Source of the DNA: Neisseria leonii | GTDB taxonomy: Bacteria > Pseudomonadota > Gammaproteobacteria > Burkholderiales > Neisseriaceae | Length of the DNA: 64,000 nucleotides | Assembly (NCBI RefSeq): GCF_028776105.2 | Contig: NZ_CP145606.1 | Coordinates: 2,108,001 to 2,172,000, forward strand | Direction of reading: 5' to 3' | Shown here: one piece after another, positions 18,050-27,121 of the stretch | How positions within the stretch are numbered: the stretch's first letter is position 1 | Layout: each line of letters begins with the position of its first letter | Notes under the pieces: model-generated | Told to the model about the DNA's origin: nothing | Databases searched by the model: none | What the model saw: the letters and a program-made list of their open reading frames with translations, nothing else | Made by a program: the position numbers and the translations under genes

Positions 18050-18379
18050 CAGACGGCCTTTGGCGGCAGGGAAGGGATGAACCGGACGGCATCGGATAGT
18101 GCGTTCGGCTCTCGGGAAAGCTGAAATCCGCATCGGGGTGTCGGGGTTTTGCCGGATTTGCCGGCGACGGCCGCCTGCCATCGTTGCAGAAGCGGGAGGG
18201 ATCTGCCCGACTGCGCCTCCGACAGCATGGAAATCTGACAGGCCGTTTTTTAGACGGCCTTATATGTTACAGGTTTGAAGGAGCTTAACAAAACTTCACG
18301 GGATCTGTGAGTCACAGTCATCATCACTTGCGTCAGCTTAGTTCGAGTTCCCATACGTTAAAATCAAAGGAACCCGACT
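18050..18379. other. Interval between rpsI and the parA remnant
   Basis: No gene is visible. It contains a degenerate uptake-sequence pair near 18240-18261 and one copy (18267-18299) of a 33-base sequence found again at 29222-29254. Confidence 0.5.
18267..18299 (+). repeat. 33-base dispersed repeat, copy A
   Basis: Matches 29222-29254 at 28 of 33 positions without gaps, including TTACAGG at the start and AAAACTTCAC at the end. Both copies follow ACGGCCTTA of an uptake-sequence hairpin. Confidence 0.55.
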
Positions 18380-18521
18380 ATGTCTGCGCCTATGTCTTCT
18401 CTTTTACTTCCACCAAAGGTGGTGTCGGTAAAACGATGTTAACCGCAAACTTGGCCGGTTTGCCGGCCGATTTGGGTTTGCGTGTCCTGATGATCGATGC
18501 CGATGTACAGCCCAGTCTTTA
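18380..18521 (+). pseudogene. Truncated, frameshifted parA-type ATPase remnant
   Basis: In the frame starting at 18379 the translation reads YVFSFTSTKGGVGKTMLTANL and then LGLRVLMIDADVQPSL. These are the deviant Walker A and A' motifs of ParA/Soj ATPases used by plasmids and integrative elements. Only about 45 residues survive; similarity stops where the murJ stop codon (minus strand) begins at 18522. The start codon at 18380, which has an AAAGGA site upstream, is in a different frame. Deleting two bases near 18389 would restore MSAYVFSF, so the piece looks frameshifted as well as truncated. It is best read as the scar of a lost mobile element. Confidence 0.75.
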
Positions 18522-20060
18522 TCAGTTTTCGGAGCGTTTGAAATGTCGGGCGCGAAAGCCCAAGGCAAACAGGGCAGCAAAGTACAGGGCGGCACCGGTG
18601 CCGATCAGGCCGCCCAGCTGTAAGGCTTTCTGCCAGCCGCGTGCCTGCGTCCAGTCCAGCGGCAGGTAGGTTTGCACCAGCCACAGTCCTCCGCCCATGA
18701 CCAGCAGGGCTGCGGCGAGTTTGACTAAGAATGCCGTCCAGCCGGGACCGGGGCGGTAAAAACCGTTGATGCGCAATAAAGTATACAGCAGCACGGCATT
18801 CAGGCAGGCACCCAGCCCGATGGCCAGCGACAGGCCGACGTGTTGCAGCGGACCGATAAAGGCCAGATTCATCAGTTGGGTAACGGCCAAGGTAAAGATG
18901 CCGACTTTGACCGGTGTTTTGATGTTTTGGCGGGCATAAAAAGCCGGTGCCAGTACTTTAATCATAATCAGGCCGATGAGGCCGAACGAATAGGCAATCA
19001 GCGCGTTTTTCGTCATCAGCGCATCGTGCAGGCCGAAATTGTTGTACATAAAGAGCGTGGCCACCAGCGGAAAGGCCAGCACGGCCAATCCGACGGCGGC
19101 GGGCATGGCCAGCAGCATACACAGGCGCAACCCCCAGTCGAGCAGGGCAGAAAATTCCTGTTTGTCGCCGGTGGCAGAGTGTTTCGACAGGGCTGGCAGC
19201 AGAATGGTACCCAGTGCCACCCCCAGAACGCCGGTGGGCAGTTCCATCAGCCGGTCGGCGTAATACATCCATGAAACGCTGCCCGATTGCAGAAACGAGG
19301 CGAAAATGGTGTTGATGACCAGCGAAATCTGCGCGATGCTCACGCCCAAAACCGCCGGTGCCATCTGTTTGAGTACGCGGTTCACCGCCGCATCTTTGAA
19401 ATTGAGTTTGGGCAGGTGGAGAAAGCCGAGTCTGAACAGCCACGGCAGCTGGAAGGCCAGTTGCAGCAGGCCGCCGACGAAGACCGCCCATGCCAGTGCC
19501 AAAACAGGCGGGTCGAAATAAGGTGCCAGAAACAGGGCGAACACGATAAACGCGATATTGAGGAATGTCGGCGTGAAAGCGGGAATGCTGAACCGGTGGA
19601 AAGTGTTGAGAATCGAGCCGACGAAAGACGATAGCGAAATCAGCAGGATATAGGGAAACGTGATGCGCAGAAGTTCGACCGACAGGGCGAATTTGTCGGG
19701 TTTGGCGGCAAAGCCCGGCGCGGTCAGATAGATAATCCACGGTGCGGCCAGAATGCCGGCGGCGGTCACAACGGTCAGCGCGAACGTCAGCATACCGGCC
19801 ACATGGCGGATAAATTCGCGGGTAGCGGCTTCGGAACGGGTTTGGCGGTATTCGGCCAAAATCGGCACAAAAGCTTGGGCAAACGCGCCCTCGGCAAAAA
19901 TCCGCCGCAGCAGATTGGGCAGTTTGAAGGCCACAAAAAAGGCATCGGTGGCCGCTCCCGCGCCGAAGGTGCGGGCGATAATCGAGTCGCGGATAAAGCC
20001 CAGAATCCGCGATACCATAGTCAAACTGCCGACTCTTGCCAGCGCGCCGAGTAAATTCAT
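18522..20060 (-). CDS. murJ: Lipid II flippase MurJ
   Basis: Moves the peptidoglycan precursor lipid II across the inner membrane. The protein is a 512-aa MOP-superfamily transporter with about 14 helices. The start [25 protein letters not shown] is the family N-terminus, and the conserved segments [34 protein letters not shown] and [13 protein letters not shown] are present. The C-terminus HFKRSEN abuts the parA remnant on the other strand. amgK lies upstream, so two cell-wall genes are neighbours, separated by an uptake-sequence hairpin. Confidence 0.96.
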   Translation of the reverse strand: MNLLGALARVGSLTMVSRILGFIRDSIIARTFGAGAATDAFFVAFKLPNLLRRIFAEGAFAQAFVPILAEYRQTRSEAATREFIRHVAGMLTFALTVVTAAGILAAPWIIYLTAPGFAAKPDKFALSVELLRITFPYILLISLSSFVGSILNTFHRFSIPAFTPTFLNIAFIVFALFLAPYFDPPVLALAWAVFVGGLLQLAFQLPWLFRLGFLHLPKLNFKDAAVNRVLKQMAPAVLGVSIAQISLVINTIFASFLQSGSVSWMYYADRLMELPTGVLGVALGTILLPALSKHSATGDKQEFSALLDWGLRLCMLLAMPAAVGLAVLAFPLVATLFMYNNFGLHDALMTKNALIAYSFGLIGLIMIKVLAPAFYARQNIKTPVKVGIFTLAVTQLMNLAFIGPLQHVGLSLAIGLGACLNAVLLYTLLRINGFYRPGPGWTAFLVKLAAALLVMGGGLWLVQTYLPLDWTQARGWQKALQLGGLIGTGAALYFAALFALGFRARHFKRSEN

Positions 20061-20089
20061 AATCCAGCCAATTCAAAATGAGTACGACA

Positions 20090-20133
20090 GGCCGTCTGAA
20101 AACCGCATAGTACGGCGGTGTTTCAGACGGCCT
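20090..20133 (-). terminator. Inverted uptake-sequence terminator of amgK
   Basis: AGGCCGTCTGAAAACC and GTGTTTCAGACGGCCT flank a short loop between amgK and murJ. Confidence 0.65.
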
Positions 20134-20139
20134 TGATGA

Positions 20140-21144
20140 TCAGAATGTGTAACCCGTTTTCAGTTCGTCGTCGCCCACCAAATCTACCAGTAGGGCATAG
20201 AGCGGCGCCAGATCGGTATAGCGGCGCGAGGTGCGGCGCAGATAATTGAGGAAACGCGGGATTTCGGGGCGGTATTTGTCTTTGCCGTCGCGGTAATACA
20301 GACGGGCGAAAATACCGGCCACTTTCAGATGACGCTGTACGCCCATCCATTCAAACCAGCGGTAAAATTCATCGAATTGAGCCGGAACGGGCAGGCCGGC
20401 GGCGCGTGCTTTTTCCCAGTAACGGATAACCAAGTCCAGTACAAATTCTTCTTCCCACTCGATAAACGCATCGCGCAGCAGGGAAACCAAATCGTAGCTG
20501 ACCGGGCCGTAGAGCGCGTCCTGAAAGTCCAGCACGCCCGGGCGGCCGTTTTGCAGCATCAGATTGCGCACGATAAAATCGCGGTGCACATAGACTTTGG
20601 GCTGTGCCAGAAGCGGCGGCAGCAGGACATCGACTGTTTGCTGCCAGAGCTGTTTTTGTTTGAATGAAAATGGTTTGCCCAATTCTTTGGCGGCAAACCA
20701 TTCGGGAAACAGATTGATTTCGCGCAGCATGGTGTCGCGGTCATAATCGGGCAGCACGTTTTCGCGGCTGCTTTTCTGCAACGCCACCAATTCGTCAACG
20801 GCTTCGAGCAGCAGCACTTTGTGGACGGCTTCGCGCGTATCGTGCTGCATGGCCGCCAGAAACGTGGTGCTGCCCAAATCGTTGAGCAGCATAAAGCCGC
20901 GCGCTTCATCGGCCAGCAGGATTTGCGGCACATTGACCGCATCAAACAGTTTCTGCACTCTGATATACGGCGCAATGCTCATTTTGTCCGGCGGCGCGTC
21001 CATACAGATCAGGCTTTCGCCGTCGGCGAAGCGGGCGCGGAAATAGCGGCGGAAGTCGGCATCGGCGGCGGCAAAACTTAATTCGAAACTGCGTTCGGGG
21101 TAGTGTGCGGCGAGCCAATTTTTTAGTTCGGTTTGTCGTTGCAT
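20140..21144 (-). CDS. amgK: N-acetylmuramate/N-acetylglucosamine anomeric kinase (AmgK-like)
   Basis: Aminoglycoside-phosphotransferase-fold kinase of 334 aa. In Pseudomonas and Neisseria relatives it phosphorylates recycled MurNAc at C1 for direct conversion to UDP-MurNAc by MurU. The kinase signature is intact: VHRDFIVRNLML (catalytic Asp and Asn) and VLDFQDALYGPVSYDL (metal-binding Asp). It diverges from lptD, as in other proteobacteria where amgK-murU sit beside lptD-surA. murU itself is not in this window, so the second step must be encoded elsewhere. Function is assigned from fold and context. Confidence 0.85.
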   Translation of the reverse strand: MQRQTELKNWLAAHYPERSFELSFAAADADFRRYFRARFADGESLICMDAPPDKMSIAPYIRVQKLFDAVNVPQILLADEARGFMLLNDLGSTTFLAAMQHDTREAVHKVLLLEAVDELVALQKSSRENVLPDYDRDTMLREINLFPEWFAAKELGKPFSFKQKQLWQQTVDVLLPPLLAQPKVYVHRDFIVRNLMLQNGRPGVLDFQDALYGPVSYDLVSLLRDAFIEWEEEFVLDLVIRYWEKARAAGLPVPAQFDEFYRWFEWMGVQRHLKVAGIFARLYYRDGKDKYRPEIPRFLNYLRRTSRRYTDLAPLYALLVDLVGDDELKTGYTF

Positions 21145-21205
21145 GGCGTTTTTCGGGTTAAAATAAACGCTATTTTAACTGGCAAAAGTGTTTTAAGGTG
21201 ATTCT

Positions 21206-23527
21206 TTGGCACGTTTATTTTTAGTGAAACCGATGGTGTTGACCGTGGGCATGGCATTGGGCGGCACGGTTGCCGCCGCAGATACGCCGCTGGGGCGCAC
21301 CTGCCTGTCCTGCTCGCCGCAGGATTTGCCCGCCGGGCCGGAAGTTTCCGTCCGCCGCAGCGGGCAGGCGGAACTGCCGCAGGACTATACCCGCATTACT
21401 GCCGATGCAGTCGAAGGGCAGAGCCAAGTTAAGGTGCGCGCCAGCGGTGATGTGATTGTCGAGCGCAACGCGCAAACGCTGAATGCCGACTGGGTCGATT
21501 ACAATCAGGCTAGCGATACGGTAACGGCGGGCGAACGTTTTGTACTGGAAGATAACGGCACAGTAGTCAGCGGCGAGAAGCTCGAATACCGCTTGGACGG
21601 CAGCAGCGGCCGTGCCGAAAATGCCGATATGGTTGTCGAGCAGGACGGCCGTCGCTTACAGGCGGCCAGCAGGCTGGCGGAAGTGGCGGGCGATGGGCGC
21701 TATCAGTTGAAAGATGTGATGTTCAATACCTGCGAGCGCGGCGATGCGTCGTGGTATATCCGTGCCGACAGCGTCGAGGCCGATTACGGTACGGGCATCG
21801 GCGTGGCCAAAAATGCGCGGCTGGTATTCGGCGGTGTGCCGGTCATGTACACGCCGTGGGCGGATTTTCCGCTTAACGGTAACCGCAAATCGGGTTTTTT
21901 GGTGCCTGATTTGAGCATCGGTTCAGACGGCACCGAAGTCAATCTGCCGTATTATTTCAATCTGGCACCCAATTACGATGCCACCCTGAACGTGGGCGGT
22001 ATCAGTTCGCGCGGCGCGCGCTTGGGCGGCGAGTTCCGCTATCTGGAACCGGCCTATACCGGTACGGCCGCCGTAACCTGGCTGCCCTACGACAGCCGCC
22101 GCAGACAAAGCAACCGCTATCATCTCCAATGGCAGCACAGTCAGCAGCTGGCATCCAATCTCAGTTTGGGTGTGGATTACAATTTGGTGTCGGATGATGA
22201 TTATGCGCGCGATTTTTACCGCTACGATGCGGCTTCCAATGTCAATTACAACCGCCAAGTCTGGTTGAACCATCAGACGGAAATCGCCGGAGGCCGTCTG
22301 GAAAGCAGCGCGATGGCGCAAAACTACCAAACGCTGGCCGATAAGAACGGCTATAAAAACAAGCCTTATGCCATCATGCCGCGTGTGTCGGGCCGTTGGC
22401 AGCGCCACTGGGGCGGTACGCAGGCGGATATTTTTGCCCAATTTACCCGTTTCGACCATCAAGAACGGCAAAACGGCAGCCGCAGCGTGCTCTACCCGAG
22501 CATCAGCCACGATTTCCGCAACAGTTGGGGCTATATCCGGCCGAAATTCGGCGTACATTACACTTATTATGCGCTGAACGGATTCGGCAGCCAGGCCGCC
22601 CGTTCGCGCAGCCGTACACTGCCGGTTTTCAATATTGATGCGGGCCTGACCTTCGAGCGCGATACTGCCCTGTTCGGACGCGCTTATCTGCAAACCTTGG
22701 AGCCGCGTTTTTTCTACAACTATATTCCTGCCAAAGCGCAGAATGACCTGCCCAATTTCGATACTTCCGAAAACAGCGCCAGTTACGAGCAGCTGTTCCG
22801 TGAAAATCTGTATTCGGGGCAAGACCGCATCAATGCGGCCAACAGTCTGACGGCTGCACTGCAAACGCGCTATTTGGACAAACAGAGCGGCGGAGAGCGG
22901 CTGCGTGCGGGCATCGGCCAGAAATATTATTTCACGACCGACAATGTGCAGCTGGACGGCAGCGTGGCGCGTACTTCGCGTAGCCGTTCCGATTCGTTTG
23001 GCTTTGTGGAAGGCCGTCTGACCGACAGCATCAGTACCCATGCCGCCGTGCATTACAATGACGACCAAGGGCGGGTCGAAAAGATGTCTGCCGGTTTGCT
23101 TTACCGGCCGCAGGCGGGTAAAGTGCTGAGTGTGCGTTATCAGTACGGCCGCCACGAACCGATTTATTTGGAGAGTAACGGTGCGTATTATTACGGCAAA
23201 CTCCGCCAGATCGATTTGGCCGCCCAGTGGCCGCTGAGCCGCAACCTCTACGGTGTCGCGCGCTTCAATTACGCGCTCAATGTGAACCGTGCGCTGGATA
23301 CGGTGCTCGGTTTGGAGTACCGCAGCGGCTGCGGCTGTTGGAGCGGCAGCGTGCTTGCCCAGCGTTATGTTAACGGCATGGACGGCAATAAAAACAGTAC
23401 GTACAAAAATGCTGTATTTCTGACTTTGCAGTTGAAAGATTTAAGCAATATCGGCCAGAAAACCGGCGATATGCTGAACCGTGCCGTGCCCGGATATGTC
23501 AAAACCAACGAGGTAGTGAACCGATGA
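21206..23527 (+). CDS. lptD: LPS-assembly protein LptD
   Basis: Outer-membrane barrel that, with LptE, inserts lipo(oligo)saccharide into the outer leaflet. The 773-aa protein has a signal peptide, an N-terminal beta-jellyroll (DADAVEGQSQVKVRASGDV-like OstA repeat region, about residues 60-190) and a large C-terminal barrel. Cysteines for the inter-domain disulfides are present near the N-terminus (CLSC), at the end of the jellyroll (NTCERGD) and near the C-terminus (SGCGCW). The start is a TTG at 21206-21208 with AAGGTG 5 bases upstream; no ATG is near. It overlaps surA by four bases, indicating translational coupling. Confidence 0.95.
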   Translation: MARLFLVKPMVLTVGMALGGTVAAADTPLGRTCLSCSPQDLPAGPEVSVRRSGQAELPQDYTRITADAVEGQSQVKVRASGDVIVERNAQTLNADWVDYNQASDTVTAGERFVLEDNGTVVSGEKLEYRLDGSSGRAENADMVVEQDGRRLQAASRLAEVAGDGRYQLKDVMFNTCERGDASWYIRADSVEADYGTGIGVAKNARLVFGGVPVMYTPWADFPLNGNRKSGFLVPDLSIGSDGTEVNLPYYFNLAPNYDATLNVGGISSRGARLGGEFRYLEPAYTGTAAVTWLPYDSRRRQSNRYHLQWQHSQQLASNLSLGVDYNLVSDDDYARDFYRYDAASNVNYNRQVWLNHQTEIAGGRLESSAMAQNYQTLADKNGYKNKPYAIMPRVSGRWQRHWGGTQADIFAQFTRFDHQERQNGSRSVLYPSISHDFRNSWGYIRPKFGVHYTYYALNGFGSQAARSRSRTLPVFNIDAGLTFERDTALFGRAYLQTLEPRFFYNYIPAKAQNDLPNFDTSENSASYEQLFRENLYSGQDRINAANSLTAALQTRYLDKQSGGERLRAGIGQKYYFTTDNVQLDGSVARTSRSRSDSFGFVEGRLTDSISTHAAVHYNDDQGRVEKMSAGLLYRPQAGKVLSVRYQYGRHEPIYLESNGAYYYGKLRQIDLAAQWPLSRNLYGVARFNYALNVNRALDTVLGLEYRSGCGCWSGSVLAQRYVNGMDGNKNSTYKNAVFLTLQLKDLSNIGQKTGDMLNRAVPGYVKTNEVVNR

Positions 23528-24489
23528 AGATGAAAACTGTTCTGCTGGCCGTGGTGGCCGGCCTTGCCCTGCCAACCGTACAGGCAGCCGGAGTGAAAGC
23601 CGTCGACAGTATTGCGGCAGTGGCCGACAATCAGGTGATTACGTTAAGCCGGCTCAACGCGGCCGTGGAGGCGGCCAAACGCAGCGGCGGTGTCCGCGGT
23701 ATGACGGACGGCCAGATCCGCAATCAGGTACTGGCGCAGTTGATTAACGAGTCGCTGCTGGTACAGGCAGGCAAGCGGCGCGGTCTGGCGGCGAGCGAGG
23801 CGGAAGTCGATGCCGAGCTGGCGCGTCAGGCGGCGGCACAGAAAATCGGGGTTGAGGCGCTGTATGCCCGGGCGGCGCGGAACGGTATCGGCCGAAATGC
23901 TTTGCGCCGTCAGGCAGCAGATACAGTGGTGGGACAGAAGGTGCGGCAGCAGGTGATTCAGCAGCAGGCACAGGTCAGCGATCAGGAAATCGATGCGGCC
24001 ATCGAACAGGCGGCGCGTCAGGGCATTGCCCTGCCCGAAGGCGGGGCGGTTAAAGAATACCGTGCCCAGCATATTCTGATTAAGGCCGATCAGGCTCTGG
24101 CCGCCGCAGCGGCCGAGGATACCATTCACAAACTGTGGCGCGAAGCGCGCAGCGGGCAGGATTTTGCTCAGTTGGCGCGGCAATATTCCCAAGATGCGGG
24201 CAGTGCGCCGCAGGGCGGCGACTTGGGCTGGTTTTCAGACGGCGTGATGGTGCCGGAGTTTGAAGCCGCCGTGAAAAGTCTGAAACCCGGCCAATTGAGC
24301 CGCCCGGTGAAGAGCCAGTTCGGCTGGCATATTATCCGGCTGAATGAAACCCGTGAATCGGGTTCGCCCGAAGCGCGCCGCCGCCATGCGGTGCGCAACC
24401 TGATTGTGCAGCAGAAAACCGCACAGGCGCAGGCCGCCCTGTTGCAGCAGCTGCACGAGGGGGCGTATGTGGATGTGCGTGTGCGCTGA
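23524..24489 (+). CDS. surA: Periplasmic chaperone / peptidyl-prolyl isomerase SurA
   Basis: Escorts outer-membrane proteins such as LptD to the BAM complex. The 321-aa protein has a signal peptide (MKMKTVLLAVVAGLALPTVQAA), a SurA N-terminal chaperone domain (VDSIAAVADNQVITLSRL onward) and a single parvulin domain (about residues 175-285: YRAQHILIKAD, GGDLGWFSDG, SQFGWHIIRL). Enterobacterial SurA has two parvulin domains; one is usual in neisseriae. ATGA overlap with the lptD stop ties the two genes together. Confidence 0.93.
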   Translation: MKMKTVLLAVVAGLALPTVQAAGVKAVDSIAAVADNQVITLSRLNAAVEAAKRSGGVRGMTDGQIRNQVLAQLINESLLVQAGKRRGLAASEAEVDAELARQAAAQKIGVEALYARAARNGIGRNALRRQAADTVVGQKVRQQVIQQQAQVSDQEIDAAIEQAARQGIALPEGGAVKEYRAQHILIKADQALAAAAAEDTIHKLWREARSGQDFAQLARQYSQDAGSAPQGGDLGWFSDGVMVPEFEAAVKSLKPGQLSRPVKSQFGWHIIRLNETRESGSPEARRRHAVRNLIVQQKTAQAQAALLQQLHEGAYVDVRVR

Positions 24490-24793
24490 ATATTGAGGGC
24501 GGTAATGTTCCATACCGCCGGAGGCCGTCTGAAAATGCCGTCGGGTGTTTTCAGACGGCCTTTGTGTATAGGCGGGGCGGCTGTTTGGTGGTTGTTATAC
24601 TGCGGGAAATGCGCTTGGCGGCGGGGCGGAAGCATAGGTGCAGGTACAGGTCAGGCCGCCTGAACCGGCAGTCAATCTGTTTGGGCTTGGCAGCCGCCCG
24701 CAGAATCCGTGTGGGCTGACAAAAATGCGTATTGCCTGTTTTCAGACGGCCTGTGTGTGTTGAAAAGTAAAATGGCGGGAGCTCCCAGAACGT
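24490..24793. other. Interval between surA and the PilC-like gene
   Basis: Convergent intergenic region of 304 bases with an uptake-sequence terminator and two further uptake sequences. No gene is visible. Confidence 0.6.
24522..24563 (+). terminator. Inverted uptake-sequence terminator of lptD-surA
   Basis: AGGCCGTCTGAAAA pairs with TTTTCAGACGGCCT and is followed by TTTG. Confidence 0.7.
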
Positions 24794-26779
24794 TCACAGC
24801 AACCGCCATGTCAGGCGGTGCAGGCGTTTGGCGGCATCGGGGTAAACGGTCTGCCATTGCGGGTTTTGCGGGTCGGTCAGCATCAGGACGGTTTTGTCGT
24901 GGCGCATGATGACGGGGGAGCCGCTTTGCGCGTGCGGCATACGCTCGGGCGGCTGTCCGGCATCGGGTTGGAAGAAACCGGCCGTGCCTGCGCCGCTCTG
25001 TGCGGATACGGCATAGCTGTAACCGCCGGCCAGTGCGCCGCAGCGCGGGTCGGCACCGTCATGCGTGTTGAGCAGCCATTGTTTGTTCAGCAGCTGCGAA
25101 TCGGTAACGACTTGTTCGTAATGGGTGCGGCCGTTTTTCTCGACTGCGGGCAGATCCAGCCGCCAGCCTTGGTGTTGCGGGGTAAGTACGCGGCGGCTGA
25201 TGCGGTTGCCGCTGAGGGTTTGAATGAGCAGCGAGTCGGGGCTGATGCTGCGGTTATCCAGCAGATCCGTCAGGCCGTACAGGCTTTGCGGGGCGGCGGC
25301 GTAACGGGCATTTTGGCCGTGGCGGCCGATTTGGCGCAGGCCGGTACCGAAGTTGATAATGGCGCGGCCGTTGCGGTAGGACACCAGCGGCGCGGTGGAA
25401 ACGGGCTGTCCGGCGGCGGTTTGGAACAGGCGGTGCGGACGGGTGCGCAGCCAGTGTTGCAGATTGTCGGCGCGCAGGTCGAAACGCCAGATATTGCCCT
25501 GCAAGTCGCCCGCATAGGCGTAGTCGGTGATGCCGTCCCGGTTGTCGTCCAGTACGGCAACACCGGAAATGCCGTTGCCGCCGACGGCGCCTGTGGCGAG
25601 AAAATGCAGCGTCGGCGTACCGCTGAGGCTGTCTATGTCGATCAGGAACAGCCCCGCTTCGCCTGAGGCGGCGCGGCAGATGCCGTCTGAAATATCGTCG
25701 GCGGTGCAGTAGCCGTTGCCGCTCAGAATGCCCCGGTTGCCGTTGTTGAGGCGGGTGAAAACCGCGCGGCCGTTGTGCGCGCCCAAGTGGCGCAGTTGCG
25801 GGTGGCCGCTTTGCTGTGTCCATTCGGCTACGGCGGCGGGGCGGTCGGGTCGGGAAATATCCAGCAGATAAACGGCTTGGCCGCCGCTGCCCAAGCTGCC
25901 CGCCAGCCAAGTGTGCCAACGGCCGCTGTGGAAAACATCGCCTGCCTGGGGTGCGCTGTCGTGAAACGGTCGTCCGGCATATTGCGGGTGGCTGAAATCG
26001 GCGGCGGGCTGATCGGGGCGGTGCAGGGCGCGCAAGGCGGCATCGGGTAGATAGGCGGAACGTTCGCGGCCGTCGTCGTCCGCTTGGCCGGGGCCGGCGG
26101 CGAAAGCGTGGAGCAGGCCGTCGTTGGCGGGGAAGTACAGGGTATGCAGGCGGGTGGCGTGAAGGCGGACAAACTCGGCATGGCTTTGCGCGCCGGGTTG
26201 CTGTTCGGCAACGGGTTGTTGCGGATAGCGGCGGTTTTGCCCGTTGAAGGCGGCAGGCTGCGGCTGCGGTTTGCCCATCAGCAGCGGGCGGCCGGTACGG
26301 GCATCGGCCAGCAGCGATGTACGCGCGCGGAACAGGCCGTCTGAATTGCCGTTTTCAGACGGCCTTTCCTGTTCGCGGCTGCCCTGCCAATATGCCCACC
26401 GCAGCGGGTCGGCAACGGCCTGCTGCTGTACGGCGGCCAGCTGCGGCCATAAGGCCGGACGGCCGCCGTTGAACCAAGTCAGCCAGTGCCGCTGAGGCGG
26501 CGGAGTGGGCGGCAGGATACGGCGCGGTTCGGCACATTCGCCGCCGGTCAGTGTGCAGGCTGCGTCCCACAATGCGGATCCGGTCAGATAGCGGCCGCCG
26601 CGCCGCTGTTCGATCGGATGTGCGGTCAGGCTGCTGCCGAAAGTGTCCGGGCGGTAGCGGGCGATATAGACACGGCGGGTTTCACTGTCGGCCAAAACCG
26701 GGCCGGGACACCATGTCTGCGCGGCCGCCGCTACCGGTGCGGCAAACGCCAACCCGAATGCAATCAGCAGGCGCATCAT
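24794..26779 (-). CDS. Short PilC/PilY1-like beta-propeller protein
   Basis: Protein of 661 aa with a signal peptide (MMRLLIAFGLAFAAPVAAAAQ). Its C-terminal two thirds resemble the PilC/PilY1 propeller: FPANDGLLHAF, then the calcium-binding loop DDNRDGITDYAYAGDLQGN followed by IWRFDL. PilC/PilY1 proteins sit at the tip of type IV pili and affect adhesion and pilus retraction. Typical neisserial PilC is about 1,000 aa with an N-terminal von Willebrand A-like domain, which I do not see here. The start at 26779 has GGTGGA upstream and gives the signal peptide; the frame is open further upstream but without support. An inverted uptake-sequence pair is translated within the N-terminal third. Confidence 0.75.
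   Translation of the reverse strand: MMRLLIAFGLAFAAPVAAAAQTWCPGPVLADSETRRVYIARYRPDTFGSSLTAHPIEQRRGGRYLTGSALWDAACTLTGGECAEPRRILPPTPPPQRHWLTWFNGGRPALWPQLAAVQQQAVADPLRWAYWQGSREQERPSENGNSDGLFRARTSLLADARTGRPLLMGKPQPQPAAFNGQNRRYPQQPVAEQQPGAQSHAEFVRLHATRLHTLYFPANDGLLHAFAAGPGQADDDGRERSAYLPDAALRALHRPDQPAADFSHPQYAGRPFHDSAPQAGDVFHSGRWHTWLAGSLGSGGQAVYLLDISRPDRPAAVAEWTQQSGHPQLRHLGAHNGRAVFTRLNNGNRGILSGNGYCTADDISDGICRAASGEAGLFLIDIDSLSGTPTLHFLATGAVGGNGISGVAVLDDNRDGITDYAYAGDLQGNIWRFDLRADNLQHWLRTRPHRLFQTAAGQPVSTAPLVSYRNGRAIINFGTGLRQIGRHGQNARYAAAPQSLYGLTDLLDNRSISPDSLLIQTLSGNRISRRVLTPQHQGWRLDLPAVEKNGRTHYEQVVTDSQLLNKQWLLNTHDGADPRCGALAGGYSYAVSAQSGAGTAGFFQPDAGQPPERMPHAQSGSPVIMRHDKTVLMLTDPQNPQWQTVYPDAAKRLHRLTWRLL
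26333..26366. repeat. Inverted uptake-sequence pair inside a coding region
   Basis: AGGCCGTCTGAA and TTTTCAGACGGCCT lie 7 bases apart within the PilC-like gene and are translated as RPSENGNSDGLF. Such pairs are normally found between genes. Confidence 0.85.
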
Positions 26780-27121
26780 TTGTTTTCCACCCTGATCCAA
26801 CCATACGGCAGAAATTATGCTGACGGAATAATAAAATGGCAAGGGCGGGGTGATGCGGCAGGTGGTATCCACCACCAAAAAAGCAGAACCCTGCGGATGC
26901 CGACAGGGTGCCGACGGATAATGCGGGAGAGCAGAGTGTACCAGAGATGATGTTTCCGGTTTCGGGGCAGCGTGCAGAATCCGGCAGTTTGAGCCGTTTT
27001 GCCGTCTTGGCCGACCAACGGCGGCCATCCGGCCAATCAGCGCGCCGGTTCATGACCTAAAAAGACCGTTGTTCCGGTTTTTTGTTCCCAAGTGTTTGAT
27101 TTCAGACGGCCTGCGTGCCGT
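26780..27121. other. Interval between hemA and the PilC-like gene
   Basis: The 342 bases hold the PilC-like promoter, a small palindrome GGTGGTATCCACCACC near 26872, and an uptake sequence near 27105. No gene is visible. Confidence 0.5.
26814..26842 (-). promoter_or_regulatory. Promoter of the PilC-like gene
   Basis: On the minus strand TTGCCA (26842-26837) and CATAAT (26819-26814) are separated by 17 bases, about 35 bases before the start codon. Confidence 0.6.

Noticed and set aside
18267..18299. Chromosomal dif (XerCD) site
   Set aside because: The sequence does not have the two 11-bp recombinase arms around a 6-bp centre seen in known neisserial dif sites.
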